A stretch of DNA of 64,000 nucleotides from Phenylobacterium sp. RIFCSPHIGHO2_01_FULL_69_31 (GTDB lineage: Bacteria; Pseudomonadota; Alphaproteobacteria; Caulobacterales; Caulobacteraceae): contig NZ_MHXN01000007.1 of NCBI RefSeq assembly GCF_001824475.1, positions 69,611 to 133,610 on the forward strand. The letters are read 5' to 3'. Positions 1-11,868 of this stretch are shown piece by piece; the stretch's first letter is position 1, and each line of letters starts with the position of its first letter. The translations under genes and the position numbers were made by a program. The notes under the pieces are model-generated. The model ran no database searches and was not told the origin of the DNA. It saw only the letters and a program-made list of their open reading frames with translations.

Positions 1-602
1 AGGCGGACTTCTGCGTCTGCACCATCCCGCTGACCGTGCTGAGCCAGATCGAGAACAACCTGTCGGAGAAGAAACAGGCCGCCATCGCGGCGGTGCCCTA
101 TTCCAACTCGGTGAAGGTCGGCCTGGAGATGCGCCGCCGGTTCTGGGAAGAGGACCAGGACATCTTCGGCGGGCATTCCTTCACGAGCCAGGAGATCGGC
201 CTGATCTCCTACCCGAACAACAACTTCTTCCAGGACGGGCCGGCGGTGCTGCTGGGCGCGTTCGCGGGCGGGCCGGGGGGCTACCGGCTGGGCGGGATGA
301 CGCCGGAGGAGCGGATCGAGGTGGCCCTGGCCCAGGGTTCGGTCTTCCACCCGCAGCAGTACCGCAAGGAGTTCCTGAACGGCGCCTCGGTGGCCTGGAA
401 CCGGGTTCCCTGGGTGCTCGGCTGCTGCGCCCGCTGGAACGAGGACACCCGACGCGAGCACTATCAGGAGCTGGTGGCGCTGGAGGACCGGGTCGTCCTG
501 GCCGGCGAGCACGCCTCCTACGTCGGCTGCTGGATGGAAGGCTCGCTGCTGTCGGCCCTCGACGCCATCACCCGCCTGCACAAGCGCGCCCTGGAGGCCT
601 GA
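1..602 (+). CDS. Flavin amine oxidase family protein, C-terminal part (5' end outside window)
   Basis: The reading frame is open at the left edge (first whole codon at base 3), so only about the last 199 residues are present. These match the C-terminal part of the FAD-dependent monoamine oxidase family: an early TIPLTVL segment and, near the end, GEHAS followed by GCWMEGS and a SAxxA helix, the conserved FAD-contacting end of the family. The family oxidises primary or secondary amines to imines. The stop codon is only two bases before the start of a c-type cytochrome gene, so the two are almost certainly co-transcribed. That suggests electrons may go to the cytochrome rather than to oxygen (inference). 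The substrate cannot be read from this fragment. Confidence 0.85.
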   Translation, partial: ADFCVCTIPLTVLSQIENNLSEKKQAAIAAVPYSNSVKVGLEMRRRFWEEDQDIFGGHSFTSQEIGLISYPNNNFFQDGPAVLLGAFAGGPGGYRLGGMTPEERIEVALAQGSVFHPQQYRKEFLNGASVAWNRVPWVLGCCARWNEDTRREHYQELVALEDRVVLAGEHASYVGCWMEGSLLSALDAITRLHKRALEA

Positions 603-604
603 GC

Positions 605-1012
605 ATGACGCACCGTTTCCTGAGCGCCCTGATCGCCGCGGCCGCCTTGGCCGGACCCGCCCTGGCCGACGAGCCCGGCCCCGGGGGCAGCAAGCCGCCT
701 GTCGCCAGGACCGGCGAGGAGGTCTACCGGACCTATTGCCAGGCCTGCCATATGGCCGACGCCAAGGGCGCCGTCGGCGCAGGCGCCTTCCCGGCCCTGG
801 CCAACAACCCGCGCCTGGGGACCACAGCCTACGCGGCCTACATCGTCGCCAACGGGAAGGGCGGCATGCCTTGGTTCAAGGACGCCCTCTCCAAGGACCA
901 GGCCCAGGCGCTGCTCACCTACCTGCGCTCGCACTTCGGCAACGATTTCAAGGAGCCGGTGACGGCCGCCGACGTGGAGGCCTTCGGCCAGCGGCCCACC
1001 AGCCGGTTCTAG
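605..1012 (+). CDS. Exported c-type cytochrome (class I)
   Basis: A 135-residue protein with a clear Sec signal peptide (residues 1-21, ending PALA) and one haem-binding motif CQACH at residues 45-49. M88 in GKGGMPWF is the likely sixth haem ligand, and a C-terminal helix (LSKDQAQALLTYLRS) completes a normal class I fold. It should be a periplasmic electron carrier. It starts two bases after the flavin amine oxidase stop, so its likely job is to accept electrons from that flavoprotein (inference from position). About 120 bases without a gene follow it. Confidence 0.88.
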   Translation: MTHRFLSALIAAAALAGPALADEPGPGGSKPPVARTGEEVYRTYCQACHMADAKGAVGAGAFPALANNPRLGTTAYAAYIVANGKGGMPWFKDALSKDQAQALLTYLRSHFGNDFKEPVTAADVEAFGQRPTSRF

Positions 1013-1129
1013 CCTGCCGCAGGGGCATCCCGTTCGGCGCGTGACAACCGCGCCCGTCTCGTCTTTCCTGGCGCGCCTGCTATTTCGCAGGCCAAAACAA
1101 ACCGGAATTTCGAAGGGACGGATTTCAGG

Positions 1130-1537
1130 ATGCCCCCACGCATGTTGCCGGAGCCGACTCCGGAGACGAGACATTTCTGGGACGGGTGCAAGGAAGGCGA
1201 GCTTCGCCTCCAGCGCTGCACCTCCTGCCACGACAGCTATTTCCCGCCGCGCCCGTTCTGCCCCAAGTGCGGCAGCCGCGACGTCGAGGTCTACAAGGCC
1301 AGCGGCGAGGCCATCTTGTGGTCGTACGTCATCAACCAGCGCCCGCGCCCCGACATGGGGACCGAGCCCTACGCCATCGCCGTGGTGAAGCTGGCTGAGG
1401 GACCTACCATGATGACCAACATCGTGGACTGTCCGCAGACGCCCGAGGCCCTGCAGCTCGACATGCCCCTGAAGGTGTCGTTCGCCAAGCAGACCGACGA
1501 CATCACCCTTCCGCTTTTCGCCCCGGCGGAGGGCTAA
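1130..1537 (+). CDS. Zn-ribbon/OB-fold protein (DUF35, ChsH2-type) partner of thiolase
   Basis: A 135-residue protein with a rubredoxin-like zinc ribbon (C30, C33, C44, C47) followed by an OB fold from about residue 55, the standard DUF35 layout. Members bind acyl-CoA and work as obligate partners of thiolase-like or hydratase enzymes, for example in sterol side-chain breakdown. The next gene, five bases downstream, is a thiolase-superfamily protein, so the two very likely form one complex. The ATG at 1130 is preceded by GAAGGGACGG. The acyl-CoA substrate is unknown. Confidence 0.88.
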   Translation: MPPRMLPEPTPETRHFWDGCKEGELRLQRCTSCHDSYFPPRPFCPKCGSRDVEVYKASGEAILWSYVINQRPRPDMGTEPYAIAVVKLAEGPTMMTNIVDCPQTPEALQLDMPLKVSFAKQTDDITLPLFAPAEG

Positions 1538-1542
1538 GCGTC

Positions 1543-2691
1543 ATGAGCTGGAAACAGAAATCCGTGGCCGTGGTCGGCGCCGCCGAGACCACGAAGATGG
1601 GCAAGATCCCGGAGGTCTCCGTGATCGGCCTGCACGCCGACGCCGCCCTGAACGCCATGGCCGACGCCGGCCTGAAGCCCTCCGACATCGACGGCGTGGC
1701 GACCGCCGGGATCAGCCCGGTGGAGCTGGCGCATTATCTGGGGATCAAGCCCACCTACGCCGACGGCACCAGCGTCGGCGGCTGCTCGTTCATGCTCCAC
1801 GTGCGGCACGCGGCGGCGGCGATCAACGCGGGCCTCGCCAACACCATCCTGATCACCCACGGCGAGAGCGGCCGCTCCCGCGTCGGCGCCGGCGGCTGGC
1901 CGCGCTCGCCCGCGAGCCTGCAGGGCCAGTTCGAAATGCCCTACGGTCCCGTCGGGCCGCCCAGCATGTTCACGGTCCCGGTGCTCCGATACCTCAAGAC
2001 CTATGGCCTCAAACCCGAGGACATGGCGCCGGTGGCGGTGATCCAGCGGGAATGGGCGGCGAAGAATCCGCGGGCCTCGTACAAGGACCCGCTGACGGTC
2101 GACGACGTGATGAACGCCGACATGATCGCCTGGCCCTTCACCAAGCTGATGTGCTGCCTGGTCACGGACGGGGGCGGCGCGCTGATCCTGACGTCCGCCG
2201 AGCGGGCCAAGGACTTCCCGCAGAAGCCCGTCTATGTGCTGGGCGCTGGCGAGAGCGTCGAGACGCCGATGGTGTCGCAGATGTACGACTTCACCTCGTC
2301 CACGGCGTTCAAAGTCTCGGGGAAGAAGGCGTTCGAAACGGCCGGCATCGGCCACGCCGACGTCGATCACCTGATGATCTACGACGCCTTCGCTCACCTG
2401 CCCCTGTACGGCCTGGAGGATCTGGGCTTCTGCAAGCCGGGCGAGGCGGCGGCGTTCGTCCGCGAGCGGAACACCGCGCCGGGCGGGAGCCTGCCACTCA
2501 ATACCAACGGCGGCGGGCTCAGCTACATGCACTCCGGCATGTACGGCATGTACGCCCTGCAGGAGAGCGTGCGGCAGATGCGCGGGATCGCCCCGGCGCA
2601 GGTGGAGGGCGCAAAGATCAGCGTCTGTCACGGCGTGGGCGGGATGTTCGCCGCCTCGGGGACGATCATCTTTTCGAACGAGGCGCCGTAG
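1543..2691 (+). CDS. Thiolase-superfamily protein (SCP-x/lipid-transfer type)
   Basis: A 382-residue thiolase-fold protein. Seen: VVGAAETTKMG at the N-terminus, SVGGC with C81 at the nucleophile position, the NTNGG loop and a C-terminal CHGVGG loop. These fit the SCP-x/lipid-transfer-type thiolases rather than FadA. This group includes true thiolases and retro-aldol enzymes that act on acyl-CoA side chains. It forms an operon with the DUF35 protein five bases upstream. Substrate and reaction direction remain open. Confidence 0.85.
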   Translation: MSWKQKSVAVVGAAETTKMGKIPEVSVIGLHADAALNAMADAGLKPSDIDGVATAGISPVELAHYLGIKPTYADGTSVGGCSFMLHVRHAAAAINAGLANTILITHGESGRSRVGAGGWPRSPASLQGQFEMPYGPVGPPSMFTVPVLRYLKTYGLKPEDMAPVAVIQREWAAKNPRASYKDPLTVDDVMNADMIAWPFTKLMCCLVTDGGGALILTSAERAKDFPQKPVYVLGAGESVETPMVSQMYDFTSSTAFKVSGKKAFETAGIGHADVDHLMIYDAFAHLPLYGLEDLGFCKPGEAAAFVRERNTAPGGSLPLNTNGGGLSYMHSGMYGMYALQESVRQMRGIAPAQVEGAKISVCHGVGGMFAASGTIIFSNEAP

Positions 2692-2837
2692 GGGCGTCGG
2701 CGATCGCGCGCTTTTCCTCGCCGCCAGAGAGGAGAAGCGCGCGTTCTCGCTTGCCGGATGGACTGTGGCTCCGGCGCATCGCATCGGAGCTGACATCCCA
2801 CTGTCGTGTAATCGATAACATCCATCCCTAAGGCGGC

Positions 2838-2858
2838 CCCCAGTTTCGAAAGCTGGGG
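2838..2858 (+). other. Stem-loop overlapping the ribosome binding region of the TonB receptor
   Basis: CCCCAG (2838-2843) can pair with CTGGGG (2853-2858), with the self-complementary TTTCGAAA between them. The second arm holds the only G-rich Shine-Dalgarno-like stretch before the ATG at 2867. Folding could therefore limit translation of the receptor. No known riboswitch class is recognised; the stem is short and this may be chance. Confidence 0.3.
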
Positions 2859-2866
2859 ATCCCACC

Positions 2867-5374
2867 ATGAAGTTCGCGCTGCTCGCCGCCGCCTCGGCGG
2901 CCGTCCTCTCGCTGGCGTCCGCCGCCCAGGCCGCCGAGGCCGATGAGGCCGGTACGGTCGAGGAACTGGTCGTCACCGGGCGCGCCGGCTCGGAAGCCCA
3001 GAAGCGGATCGAGGCCTCGTACGCCATCACAACGGTCTCCGAGGAGAAGCTGCGCATGCAGTCCCCGCCCAGCGTGGCGGAGGTGCTGAAGAACGTGCCC
3101 GGCCTGTGGGTCGAGGCGTCCGGCGGCGTGGGCGGCGCCAACATCCGCGCCCGGGGCATCCCCATCGAGGGCTTCGCGGCCATCGCCCTGCAGGAAGACG
3201 GCCTGCCGGTGCAGCACGACGGCGGCCTGGGCTTCCTCAACACCGACTTCTCGTTCCGGATGGACGAGACGGTGAACCGCGTGGAGGTGGTCCGCGGCGG
3301 CCCCTCCTCGATCTTCGCCTCCTATGCGCCGGGCGGGACGATCAACTTCATCACCCGCAGGGCCACCCAGCCCTTCGAAGGCTTGGCCAAGGCCGAGGTC
3401 GGCGACTGGGGCTATTGGCGGGGCGACGCCTGGATGGGCGGCGTGGTCGGAGGTTTCCGCCTGGGCCTGGGCGGCTACTACCGCCAGGACGACGGCGTGC
3501 GCGACCCGGGCTTCGACGCCAACAAGGGTGGGCAGGTCCGGTTCCAGGTGGGGCGTGATTTCGAGAACGGCTCGATCGACTTCAACGTCAAGCACATCGA
3601 CGACAACACGATCTTCTACCTGCCGGTGCCGCTGACCTTCGATTCCAAGGGCGATACGGCCGAGATCCCCGGCTTCGACGCCACCACCGGCACCCTGGCG
3701 GGCCCGGAGACCGGCAAGCTGACCTTCCGCACCAACCGCGGCCCCTTCCTGTTCGACCAGACCAAGGGCTCTGACCTGAAGCTGACGCAGTACACTCTGT
3801 CGGGAACGCTGGACCTGGCCGGCTGGCAGATCCGCAACGGCTTCCGCTATCGCACCAGCGACCTGACCCGCTCGGCGTTCTTCCCCAACACGCCGGTGCT
3901 GGCGTCGGCGCGGATCGCCCAGGACCAGGGCCGCGCCCCGGCCGGCAGCGTCGGCCGGCTGACCTACGTCAACGGCGGCCAAGCCTTCGACGTGGCGAAC
4001 CAGAACGGCACGGGCCTCGTCATGGACGCCTTCCTGCGCACGCAGGACATCACCCTGGACGAAACGATCAACGACCTGCGCTTCACCCGGACCTTCGAGA
4101 TGGGCGGCCAGCGGCACAACGTGGCGTTCGGCATCTACTACGCCAAGGCCGAGGAGACCTTCTTCCAGCAGGGCGCCGCGGTGCTGGTGGATGTGCGCGA
4201 GAACGCCCGCCTCCTTAACCTCAGCTTCGTGAACGCCGCCGGCGCCACCGTGGCGCAGATGACCGAGAACGGCTTCTCGCGGTACGGCAGCCAGTTCAAC
4301 AACGCCGAGGGCGAGTCCGAGACCTGGGCGCTGTACGCGGCCGACGAGTGGAACATCACCGACAAGCTGCGCATCGATTTCGGCGCCCGCTGGGAGCGGA
4401 TCGAACTGACCGGCCGCAACGAGGGAAGCTCGACGATCAACCTGAACCAGTCCCCGACGCTGGCGGACGACCAGGCGATCAGCGGCAACGGCGTCTTCAC
4501 GCCCCTGGACCGCAGCTTCGACGACTGGGGCGCGACGGTCGCCGTGAACTACCAGTTCTCGCCCGATTTCGGCGCCTACGCCCGCTACACCAAGGGCTTC
4601 CGCCTGCCCTCGCTGGGCGACTTCATCACCAACCCGACGAACACCTCGCCGCGGCCGTCGACCAGCGACCTGTACGAGGCCGGGGTCAAGGTCGACCGGC
4701 CGATGTTCACGGCCTACCTGACCGCCTTCCTGACCAAGTTCGACAGCCAGAGCTTCGGCGAGACCCGGTACGACCAGGCCACCAACAGCTTCATCAGCCG
4801 CACCGAGTTCGCCTCCACCGAGACCTACGGCGTCGAGCTGGAAGGCACAGCGCGGCCGACCGACTGGTTCGACGTGAGCCTGAACGCCACGGTGCAGGAC
4901 CCGCACCTAGGCAAGTTCATCTTCAACGAGCGGGTGGCGAAGGTTGGCGGCGCCTGCCCTCTGCCCAGCGACACGCTGACCGCCGGAACGGACTGCCTGC
5001 GCGCACGCGACTTCACGGACAACACCATCGTCCGCACGCCCAAGGTCAGCCTGCGGGTGACGCCCGGCGTGAACCTGTTCGACGGTCGCGTCCGCGCAGA
5101 GCTGGACCTGCAGTACTACGGCAAGCGGTTCTCGGACCTGGCCAACACCCTGACCATCCCGGACTACTACCTGCTGAACGCCCAGGTGCGCTGGAACGTC
5201 ACCGACCAGCTCACGGTCCACGCCTATGGCACGAACCTGACCAACGAGATCGGCCTGACCGAGGGCAACCCCCGCGCCGGTCAGTTCATCTCGGGCGAGA
5301 CGGGGGCGAAGTACTACCTGGCCCGTCCGGAGCTGGGCCGGACGTTCAAGGCCGCCGTGCTATACCGCTTCTGA
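2867..5374 (+). CDS. TonB-dependent outer-membrane receptor
   Basis: An 835-residue protein with a signal peptide (about residues 1-22), a TonB-box-like EELVVTG at residues 32-38, a plug domain to about residue 165 (including GANIRARGIP and the VNRVEVVRGG-SS motif) and a 22-strand-type beta barrel ending in aromatic phenylalanine (LYRF). It imports a large or scarce ligand across the outer membrane using TonB energy. The next gene, an exported PHP-type hydrolase, starts inside this stop codon (TGATG), so the two are translated together. The ligand is unknown; it may be the substrate or product of that hydrolase. Confidence 0.93.
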   Translation: MKFALLAAASAAVLSLASAAQAAEADEAGTVEELVVTGRAGSEAQKRIEASYAITTVSEEKLRMQSPPSVAEVLKNVPGLWVEASGGVGGANIRARGIPIEGFAAIALQEDGLPVQHDGGLGFLNTDFSFRMDETVNRVEVVRGGPSSIFASYAPGGTINFITRRATQPFEGLAKAEVGDWGYWRGDAWMGGVVGGFRLGLGGYYRQDDGVRDPGFDANKGGQVRFQVGRDFENGSIDFNVKHIDDNTIFYLPVPLTFDSKGDTAEIPGFDATTGTLAGPETGKLTFRTNRGPFLFDQTKGSDLKLTQYTLSGTLDLAGWQIRNGFRYRTSDLTRSAFFPNTPVLASARIAQDQGRAPAGSVGRLTYVNGGQAFDVANQNGTGLVMDAFLRTQDITLDETINDLRFTRTFEMGGQRHNVAFGIYYAKAEETFFQQGAAVLVDVRENARLLNLSFVNAAGATVAQMTENGFSRYGSQFNNAEGESETWALYAADEWNITDKLRIDFGARWERIELTGRNEGSSTINLNQSPTLADDQAISGNGVFTPLDRSFDDWGATVAVNYQFSPDFGAYARYTKGFRLPSLGDFITNPTNTSPRPSTSDLYEAGVKVDRPMFTAYLTAFLTKFDSQSFGETRYDQATNSFISRTEFASTETYGVELEGTARPTDWFDVSLNATVQDPHLGKFIFNERVAKVGGACPLPSDTLTAGTDCLRARDFTDNTIVRTPKVSLRVTPGVNLFDGRVRAELDLQYYGKRFSDLANTLTIPDYYLLNAQVRWNVTDQLTVHAYGTNLTNEIGLTEGNPRAGQFISGETGAKYYLARPELGRTFKAAVLYRF

Positions 5375-6764
5375 TGCGGGGCCGGCTCATTTCGATGATC
5401 GCGGGCGCGGTGGCTTCGGCCGCCGCGCTCGTCGCCTTGCCGGCCGCCGCCGAGACCCTGACGCTCACCGGCGTCATGACCGGGGCCGACCACCAGACCT
5501 ATCGTGAGGTCCCGTTCAAGGTCCCGCCCGGGACCGCGTCGGTGACCGTGGAATTCGCCTATACGGGCAAGGACCAGAAGTCGGTGATCGACTTAGGCAT
5601 CCGCGACCCGCAGCGGTTGCGTGGCTGGAGCGGCGGCAACAAGGCCAGGTTCACCCTGACCGAGACGTGGGCGACACCGTCCTACCTGCCCGGGCCACTG
5701 CCGGCCGGCGAGTGGAAGCTGATCCTGGGCGTCCCCAACCTGCGCAAGGACGGCCGCGCCGACTACACCGCCACGATCACCCTGGACCGCAGCCCGGTGT
5801 TCCACGGCTTCGCCGAGGCGCCGCTGAAGACGGGACCCGGCTGGTATCGCGGCGACCTGCACATGCACACCCAGCATTCGGACGGTTCGTGCGGCTCGCG
5901 GACGGGCAAGCGCATTCCCTGCCCGCTGTTCCGGACGCTGGAGGCGGCGACGGCGCGCGGGCTCGATTTCGTGGCGGTGACGGAACACAACACCACGGCC
6001 CACTTCCAGGACCTGGCCGAGCTGCAGCCCTACTACGACGACCTGCTGCTGATCCCCGGCCGGGAGATCACCACCTTCCACGGCCACGCCAACGTGTTCG
6101 GCGTCACGGCGCCGCTCGACTTCCAGCTGGGCGGCCAGCGGGCGCCCGACCTGAGCCGGATCCTGGACCAGGTGGAGGCGGCGAAGGGGCTCATCTCCAT
6201 CAACCACCCGGGCCTGCCTTCGGGCGAAGTCTGCATGGGCTGCGGCTGGACGGCGAAGACCGACTTCGCGCGCATCCCGGCGATCGAGGCGATCAACGGG
6301 GTGAACAGCGAGGGTCCGCTGTCCGGGATCGCCTTCTGGGAGGCGCGGCTGAACGCGGGCTTCCGGATCACCGCCGTCGGCGGGTCGGACAATCACGACG
6401 CCGACCTGCCGCCCGCGCGTGGGGTCGGGACGCCCACGACCGTGGTCTGGGCGGAGAACCTCAGCCAGGACGCCATCTTGGACGGCATTCGCCAGGGCCG
6501 CACATTCGTGGACGTGCAGGGCACGCGGGATCGCCTGCTCGACGTGCGTGCGGAAGGCGGAGCACTCTCGGTCCGGGTGGCCAAGGCGGCGGGCGGGCGG
6601 CTGATGTTCGCAGGGTCGGCCGCGGCCGGCCTGTCCGATGCGGCGCCGCTTGGCGAGGACACGTCCCGCACGTTCGACCTGGCGGGACGGAAGGGCTGGC
6701 TCCGCGTCGATGTGCGGGGTCCGGACGGCAAGCTCTGGCTGCTGGGGAACCCGGTCTACCTGGA

Positions 6765-6768
<4 letters not shown>
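5374..6768 (+). CDS. Exported CehA/McbA-type PHP-domain metallohydrolase
   Basis: A 464-residue protein with a signal peptide (residues 1-26, ending ALPAAA), a beta-rich domain to about residue 150, then a PHP domain. Metal-binding residues are visible: DLHMHT (H163, H165), TEHN (E204, H205), a later INHPG, and SDNHD (H341). CehA and McbA, in this family, hydrolyse carbamate insecticides, but most members have unknown natural substrates and may be phosphoesterases. The start overlaps the receptor stop (TGATG). The stop shares a CTAG with the convergent histidine kinase gene. It is probably periplasmic, processing what the receptor imports (inference). Confidence 0.82.
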
Positions 6769-9260
<2,492 letters not shown>

Positions 9261-9417
9261 CGAGCGTGGAGCCTTCCTCCCGACACTCTGAACCCGGTTC
9301 ATTGAAGCGGGGTAAAAGTACGGAAAATCCGACACCTATGCTGCATGCGACCTCCGGATTGGGGGGCGGGAGCGCGGTGGAGATGACGTCGGGATATGGT
9401 CGAGGCATCATCGGGCC

Positions 9418-10608
9418 ATGACCACCTATCGCATCGGCGTCATCGGCCTTGGCCAGCGCATCGCCCACGTGCTGGCCGCCATGCAGGAGGTGGGCTGGAA
9501 CCTGGATCTCGCCGGCTACGTGGACCCTGCGCCGGTGGGCCAGCCGATCCTTGAGGCGGCGGACATCCCGATGGGACGATCATTTCCCACGCCAGCCGAG
9601 CTGATGAAGGGCGGCCCCTTCGACCTGCTGATGCTGGGCGCGCCCAACCACCTGCATTTCGAGCATCTCGCCTTCGCGCTGGACCAGAGCGCGCCGATCT
9701 TCGCCGAGAAGCCGATCGTGCGCACCGAGGCCGAGACCGAGGCCCTGGCGGGGCGGCTGGCGACGGGGGCGCCGCCTGTCTATGTCGGCCTGGTCATGCG
9801 TTCGCTGCCGATCGTGCGGGAGATCCTGGCCCGGATCGACGGCGGGGACCTGGGCGAGCTTGTCTCCATCGACGCCACCGAGCACCTGCCGCCGGAGCAC
9901 GGTGGCTACCTGGCCCGCAACTGGCGGCGCCGCCAGGAATGGGGCGGCTCCTACCTGCTCGACAAGGTGGTCCACGACTTCGACGTGTTCGGCCGGATGG
10001 TTGGGGCGAGGCCTGCGCGGGTGGCCAGCTTCGGCGGGCGGCGGATCTTCACCGCCCAGCGGGTCGACCCGCCGCGCGCCTGGGAGGACGGCTCCGCCGC
10101 CTATGCGCTGCGCGACGCCGGTTGGGCGGGCGCGAACGACGCCTTCCAGTCCGACATGGACGTCACCGACCACCAAGTGGCCATCGTCGAGTATGCCAAC
10201 GACGTGCGCCTGAGCTTCCACGCCAACAGCCATACGGCCCTGACCGAGCGGCGGTGGTACGTGGCGGGGACGGAGGGGACGCTGATCGCCGACCTGGTGC
10301 GCAACAAGCTGATGGTCCGCCGGGCCCTGTTTCGCGGCCGGCCGGAGAAGATCGAATACGGCGGCGTCACCGCCGACGCGCACAACGGCGCAGACCAGGC
10401 CATGGCCCTGGACCTCCTGGCCGCGCTGGAGGGGCAGGCGCCGTTCCCGGTCTCCCCGTACGAGTCGATGGAGGCGGGCCTGACGGTGATGGCCATCGAC
10501 CGGGCGATGGAAGAGCGCCAGGTGGTGGACTGCGGCCCGATGTGGGCGCGCTACGATATGGCCCGCTCAGGGGTTGGCGAGCAGCGACTCGCCGACGAGG
10601 TCCTGTAG
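9418..10608 (+). CDS. Gfo/Idh/MocA family NAD(P)-dependent oxidoreductase
   Basis: A 396-residue protein with an N-terminal Rossmann nucleotide-binding motif (IGVIGLGQRIA) and the family's EKP motif (E97-K98-P99), followed by the typical C-terminal beta-sheet substrate domain. Members oxidise or reduce sugars, inositols or related polyols. The gene runs divergently from the hybrid kinase, and its 3' end overlaps the convergent PIG-L deacetylase gene by 42 bases. A sugar-type substrate is likely because the neighbour is a deacetylase, but this is inference. Confidence 0.87.
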   Translation: MTTYRIGVIGLGQRIAHVLAAMQEVGWNLDLAGYVDPAPVGQPILEAADIPMGRSFPTPAELMKGGPFDLLMLGAPNHLHFEHLAFALDQSAPIFAEKPIVRTEAETEALAGRLATGAPPVYVGLVMRSLPIVREILARIDGGDLGELVSIDATEHLPPEHGGYLARNWRRRQEWGGSYLLDKVVHDFDVFGRMVGARPARVASFGGRRIFTAQRVDPPRAWEDGSAAYALRDAGWAGANDAFQSDMDVTDHQVAIVEYANDVRLSFHANSHTALTERRWYVAGTEGTLIADLVRNKLMVRRALFRGRPEKIEYGGVTADAHNGADQAMALDLLAALEGQAPFPVSPYESMEAGLTVMAIDRAMEERQVVDCGPMWARYDMARSGVGEQRLADEVL

Positions 10609-11322
10609 GACAGGCGCCTTGGGATAGGGCGTGTGGCGGTACTGGCGGAAGCCCTCGGCCAGGTCCACACCGAAGTCGGCGCCCACGCGGCGGCTCCAGG
10701 CCTCCATGTCGGCGCCCAGGTCGGAAATGCCGTGCTGCTTCAGAACCCAGGCCGCCTGGCTGCGATGCTCGGCCAGCATGGCGCGCTTCGTGGCGAAGAC
10801 GGCGCCGATGTCGACCGCGAAGTCGCGCTTCAGCCGGACGCCGTCGCGGTCCCGGCCGCCGATGGCGTCGGTAAAGTATAGGGCCGGTATCGTCGCCAGG
10901 GCCGGCGATGGGCCGGTGCGGTAGTTGGCCACCGGCGCGGCGAAACAGGCGTCGCGCACCAGAAGCCCAATGGCTTCGTGGTCGGGGTGATAGTCGGAGG
11001 GCGAGGCGGTGATCACCACGTCGGGCGCGGCCTGGCGGACCATTTCGGTGACGGCGCGCCGGGAGGGGTCGTCGTTGAACACGCCGAGATCGGGAAAGCC
11101 CAGGCAGCGGAACTGGGCCCCGATGTGCGCGGCCGAGGCGGCGGCTTCCGCCTGGCGAACCCGCGCCGTTTCGGCGGGATCGAACTCGGCCGAGCCGCCC
11201 TCGCCCGCCGTGGCGGTGACGATGCGGATCGCGTGGCCACGACCGGCCAGCAGCGCCAGCGTGCCGCCCACCAGGATCTCGACGTCGTCCGGATGGGCGT
11301 GGACGGCGAGGACCCGGGCCAT
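10567..11322 (-). CDS. PIG-L family de-N-acetylase
   Basis: A 251-residue LmbE/PIG-L fold protein. It has the zinc-binding and catalytic motif HPDD (residues 10-13) and the second zinc motif YHPDHEAIG (H112, H115). The family removes acetyl groups from N-acetylated amino sugars and similar compounds. Its ATG overlaps the stop of the upstream Lrp/AsnC regulator (TGATG), so the pair is translationally coupled. Its 3' end overlaps the convergent Gfo/Idh/MocA gene. The substrate is not evident. Confidence 0.87.
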   Translation of the reverse strand: MARVLAVHAHPDDVEILVGGTLALLAGRGHAIRIVTATAGEGGSAEFDPAETARVRQAEAAASAAHIGAQFRCLGFPDLGVFNDDPSRRAVTEMVRQAAPDVVITASPSDYHPDHEAIGLLVRDACFAAPVANYRTGPSPALATIPALYFTDAIGGRDRDGVRLKRDFAVDIGAVFATKRAMLAEHRSQAAWVLKQHGISDLGADMEAWSRRVGADFGVDLAEGFRQYRHTPYPKAPVLQDLVGESLLANP

Positions 11323-11747
11323 CAGCGGTCGAACTTGGTGGAGAGGACGAGCGAGGTGTTGGTGCGCTCGACGCCCTTCACGGCTCCGATCTCGTCGATG
11401 ATCGCGTCCATCTCGGCCACGCCGGCCGCCTCGACGGTGGCGATCAGGTCGAAGGGGCCGCTCACCGACTGCAGGCGCCGCACGCCCGGCATCCGCTTCA
11501 GCGCCGCGGTCACCGCCGCCGCCTGCTTGGGCTCCACCGTCAGCATGATGAAGGCGTGGACCCGGCCCGCTTCATAGCCGCCGGCGAGCCTCACCGCGTA
11601 GCCGGCGATGATCCCCGAGCGCTCCAGCTTGGCCAGGCGGCTCTGTACGGTGGTGCGCGAGAGGCCCAGGGCGCGGGCCAGTTCCGCCACCGGCGCGCGA
11701 GCGTTGTCGCGCAGGCGGGCCAGCAGGTGTTCGTCCAGGTCGTCCAT
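11322..11747 (-). CDS. Lrp/AsnC family transcriptional regulator
   Basis: From the ATG at 11747 the protein is 141 residues, the usual length for the family: an N-terminal helix-turn-helix (LDEHLLARLRDN...LSRTTVQSRLAKLERSGII) and a C-terminal RAM/AsnC ligand-binding domain. An in-frame start at 11831 would only add an atypical leader. It is divergent from the saccharopine dehydrogenase-like/ALDH7 pair. Lrp-type proteins commonly sense amino acids and control adjacent amino-acid breakdown genes, so a lysine-related ligand is a reasonable guess. Confidence 0.88.
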   Translation of the reverse strand: MDDLDEHLLARLRDNARAPVAELARALGLSRTTVQSRLAKLERSGIIAGYAVRLAGGYEAGRVHAFIMLTVEPKQAAAVTAALKRMPGVRRLQSVSGPFDLIATVEAAGVAEMDAIIDEIGAVKGVERTNTSLVLSTKFDR

Positions 11748-11759
11748 CGGCGTTCCGTA

Positions 11760-11816
11760 CAATCTAGTCGGCGATCCGCCCAATCTAAGCCCGCATATCG
11801 CCGGGGCGCCAATTGA
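11760..11816. promoter_or_regulatory. Candidate Lrp/AsnC operator region (phased direct repeats)
   Basis: The divergent intergenic region contains CAATCTA at 11760-11766 and again at 11781-11787, exactly 21 bases apart (two helical turns), plus CAATTGA at 11810-11816. Lrp-type octamers often bind phased, relatively AT-rich sites between the regulator and its target. Assignment as operator is inference from position and spacing. Confidence 0.35.
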
Positions 11817-11868
11817 ATGTGGCCGCGCCAAGCGAGATTCTGCTTCGGCTCAAAGGGAGGCAAATCGT

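Noticed and set aside
2828-4906. Long open frame antisense to the TonB receptor
   Set aside because: High GC opens extra frames. The composition is Arg/Gly/Ala/His-rich with no domain, and the sense frame has a full receptor.
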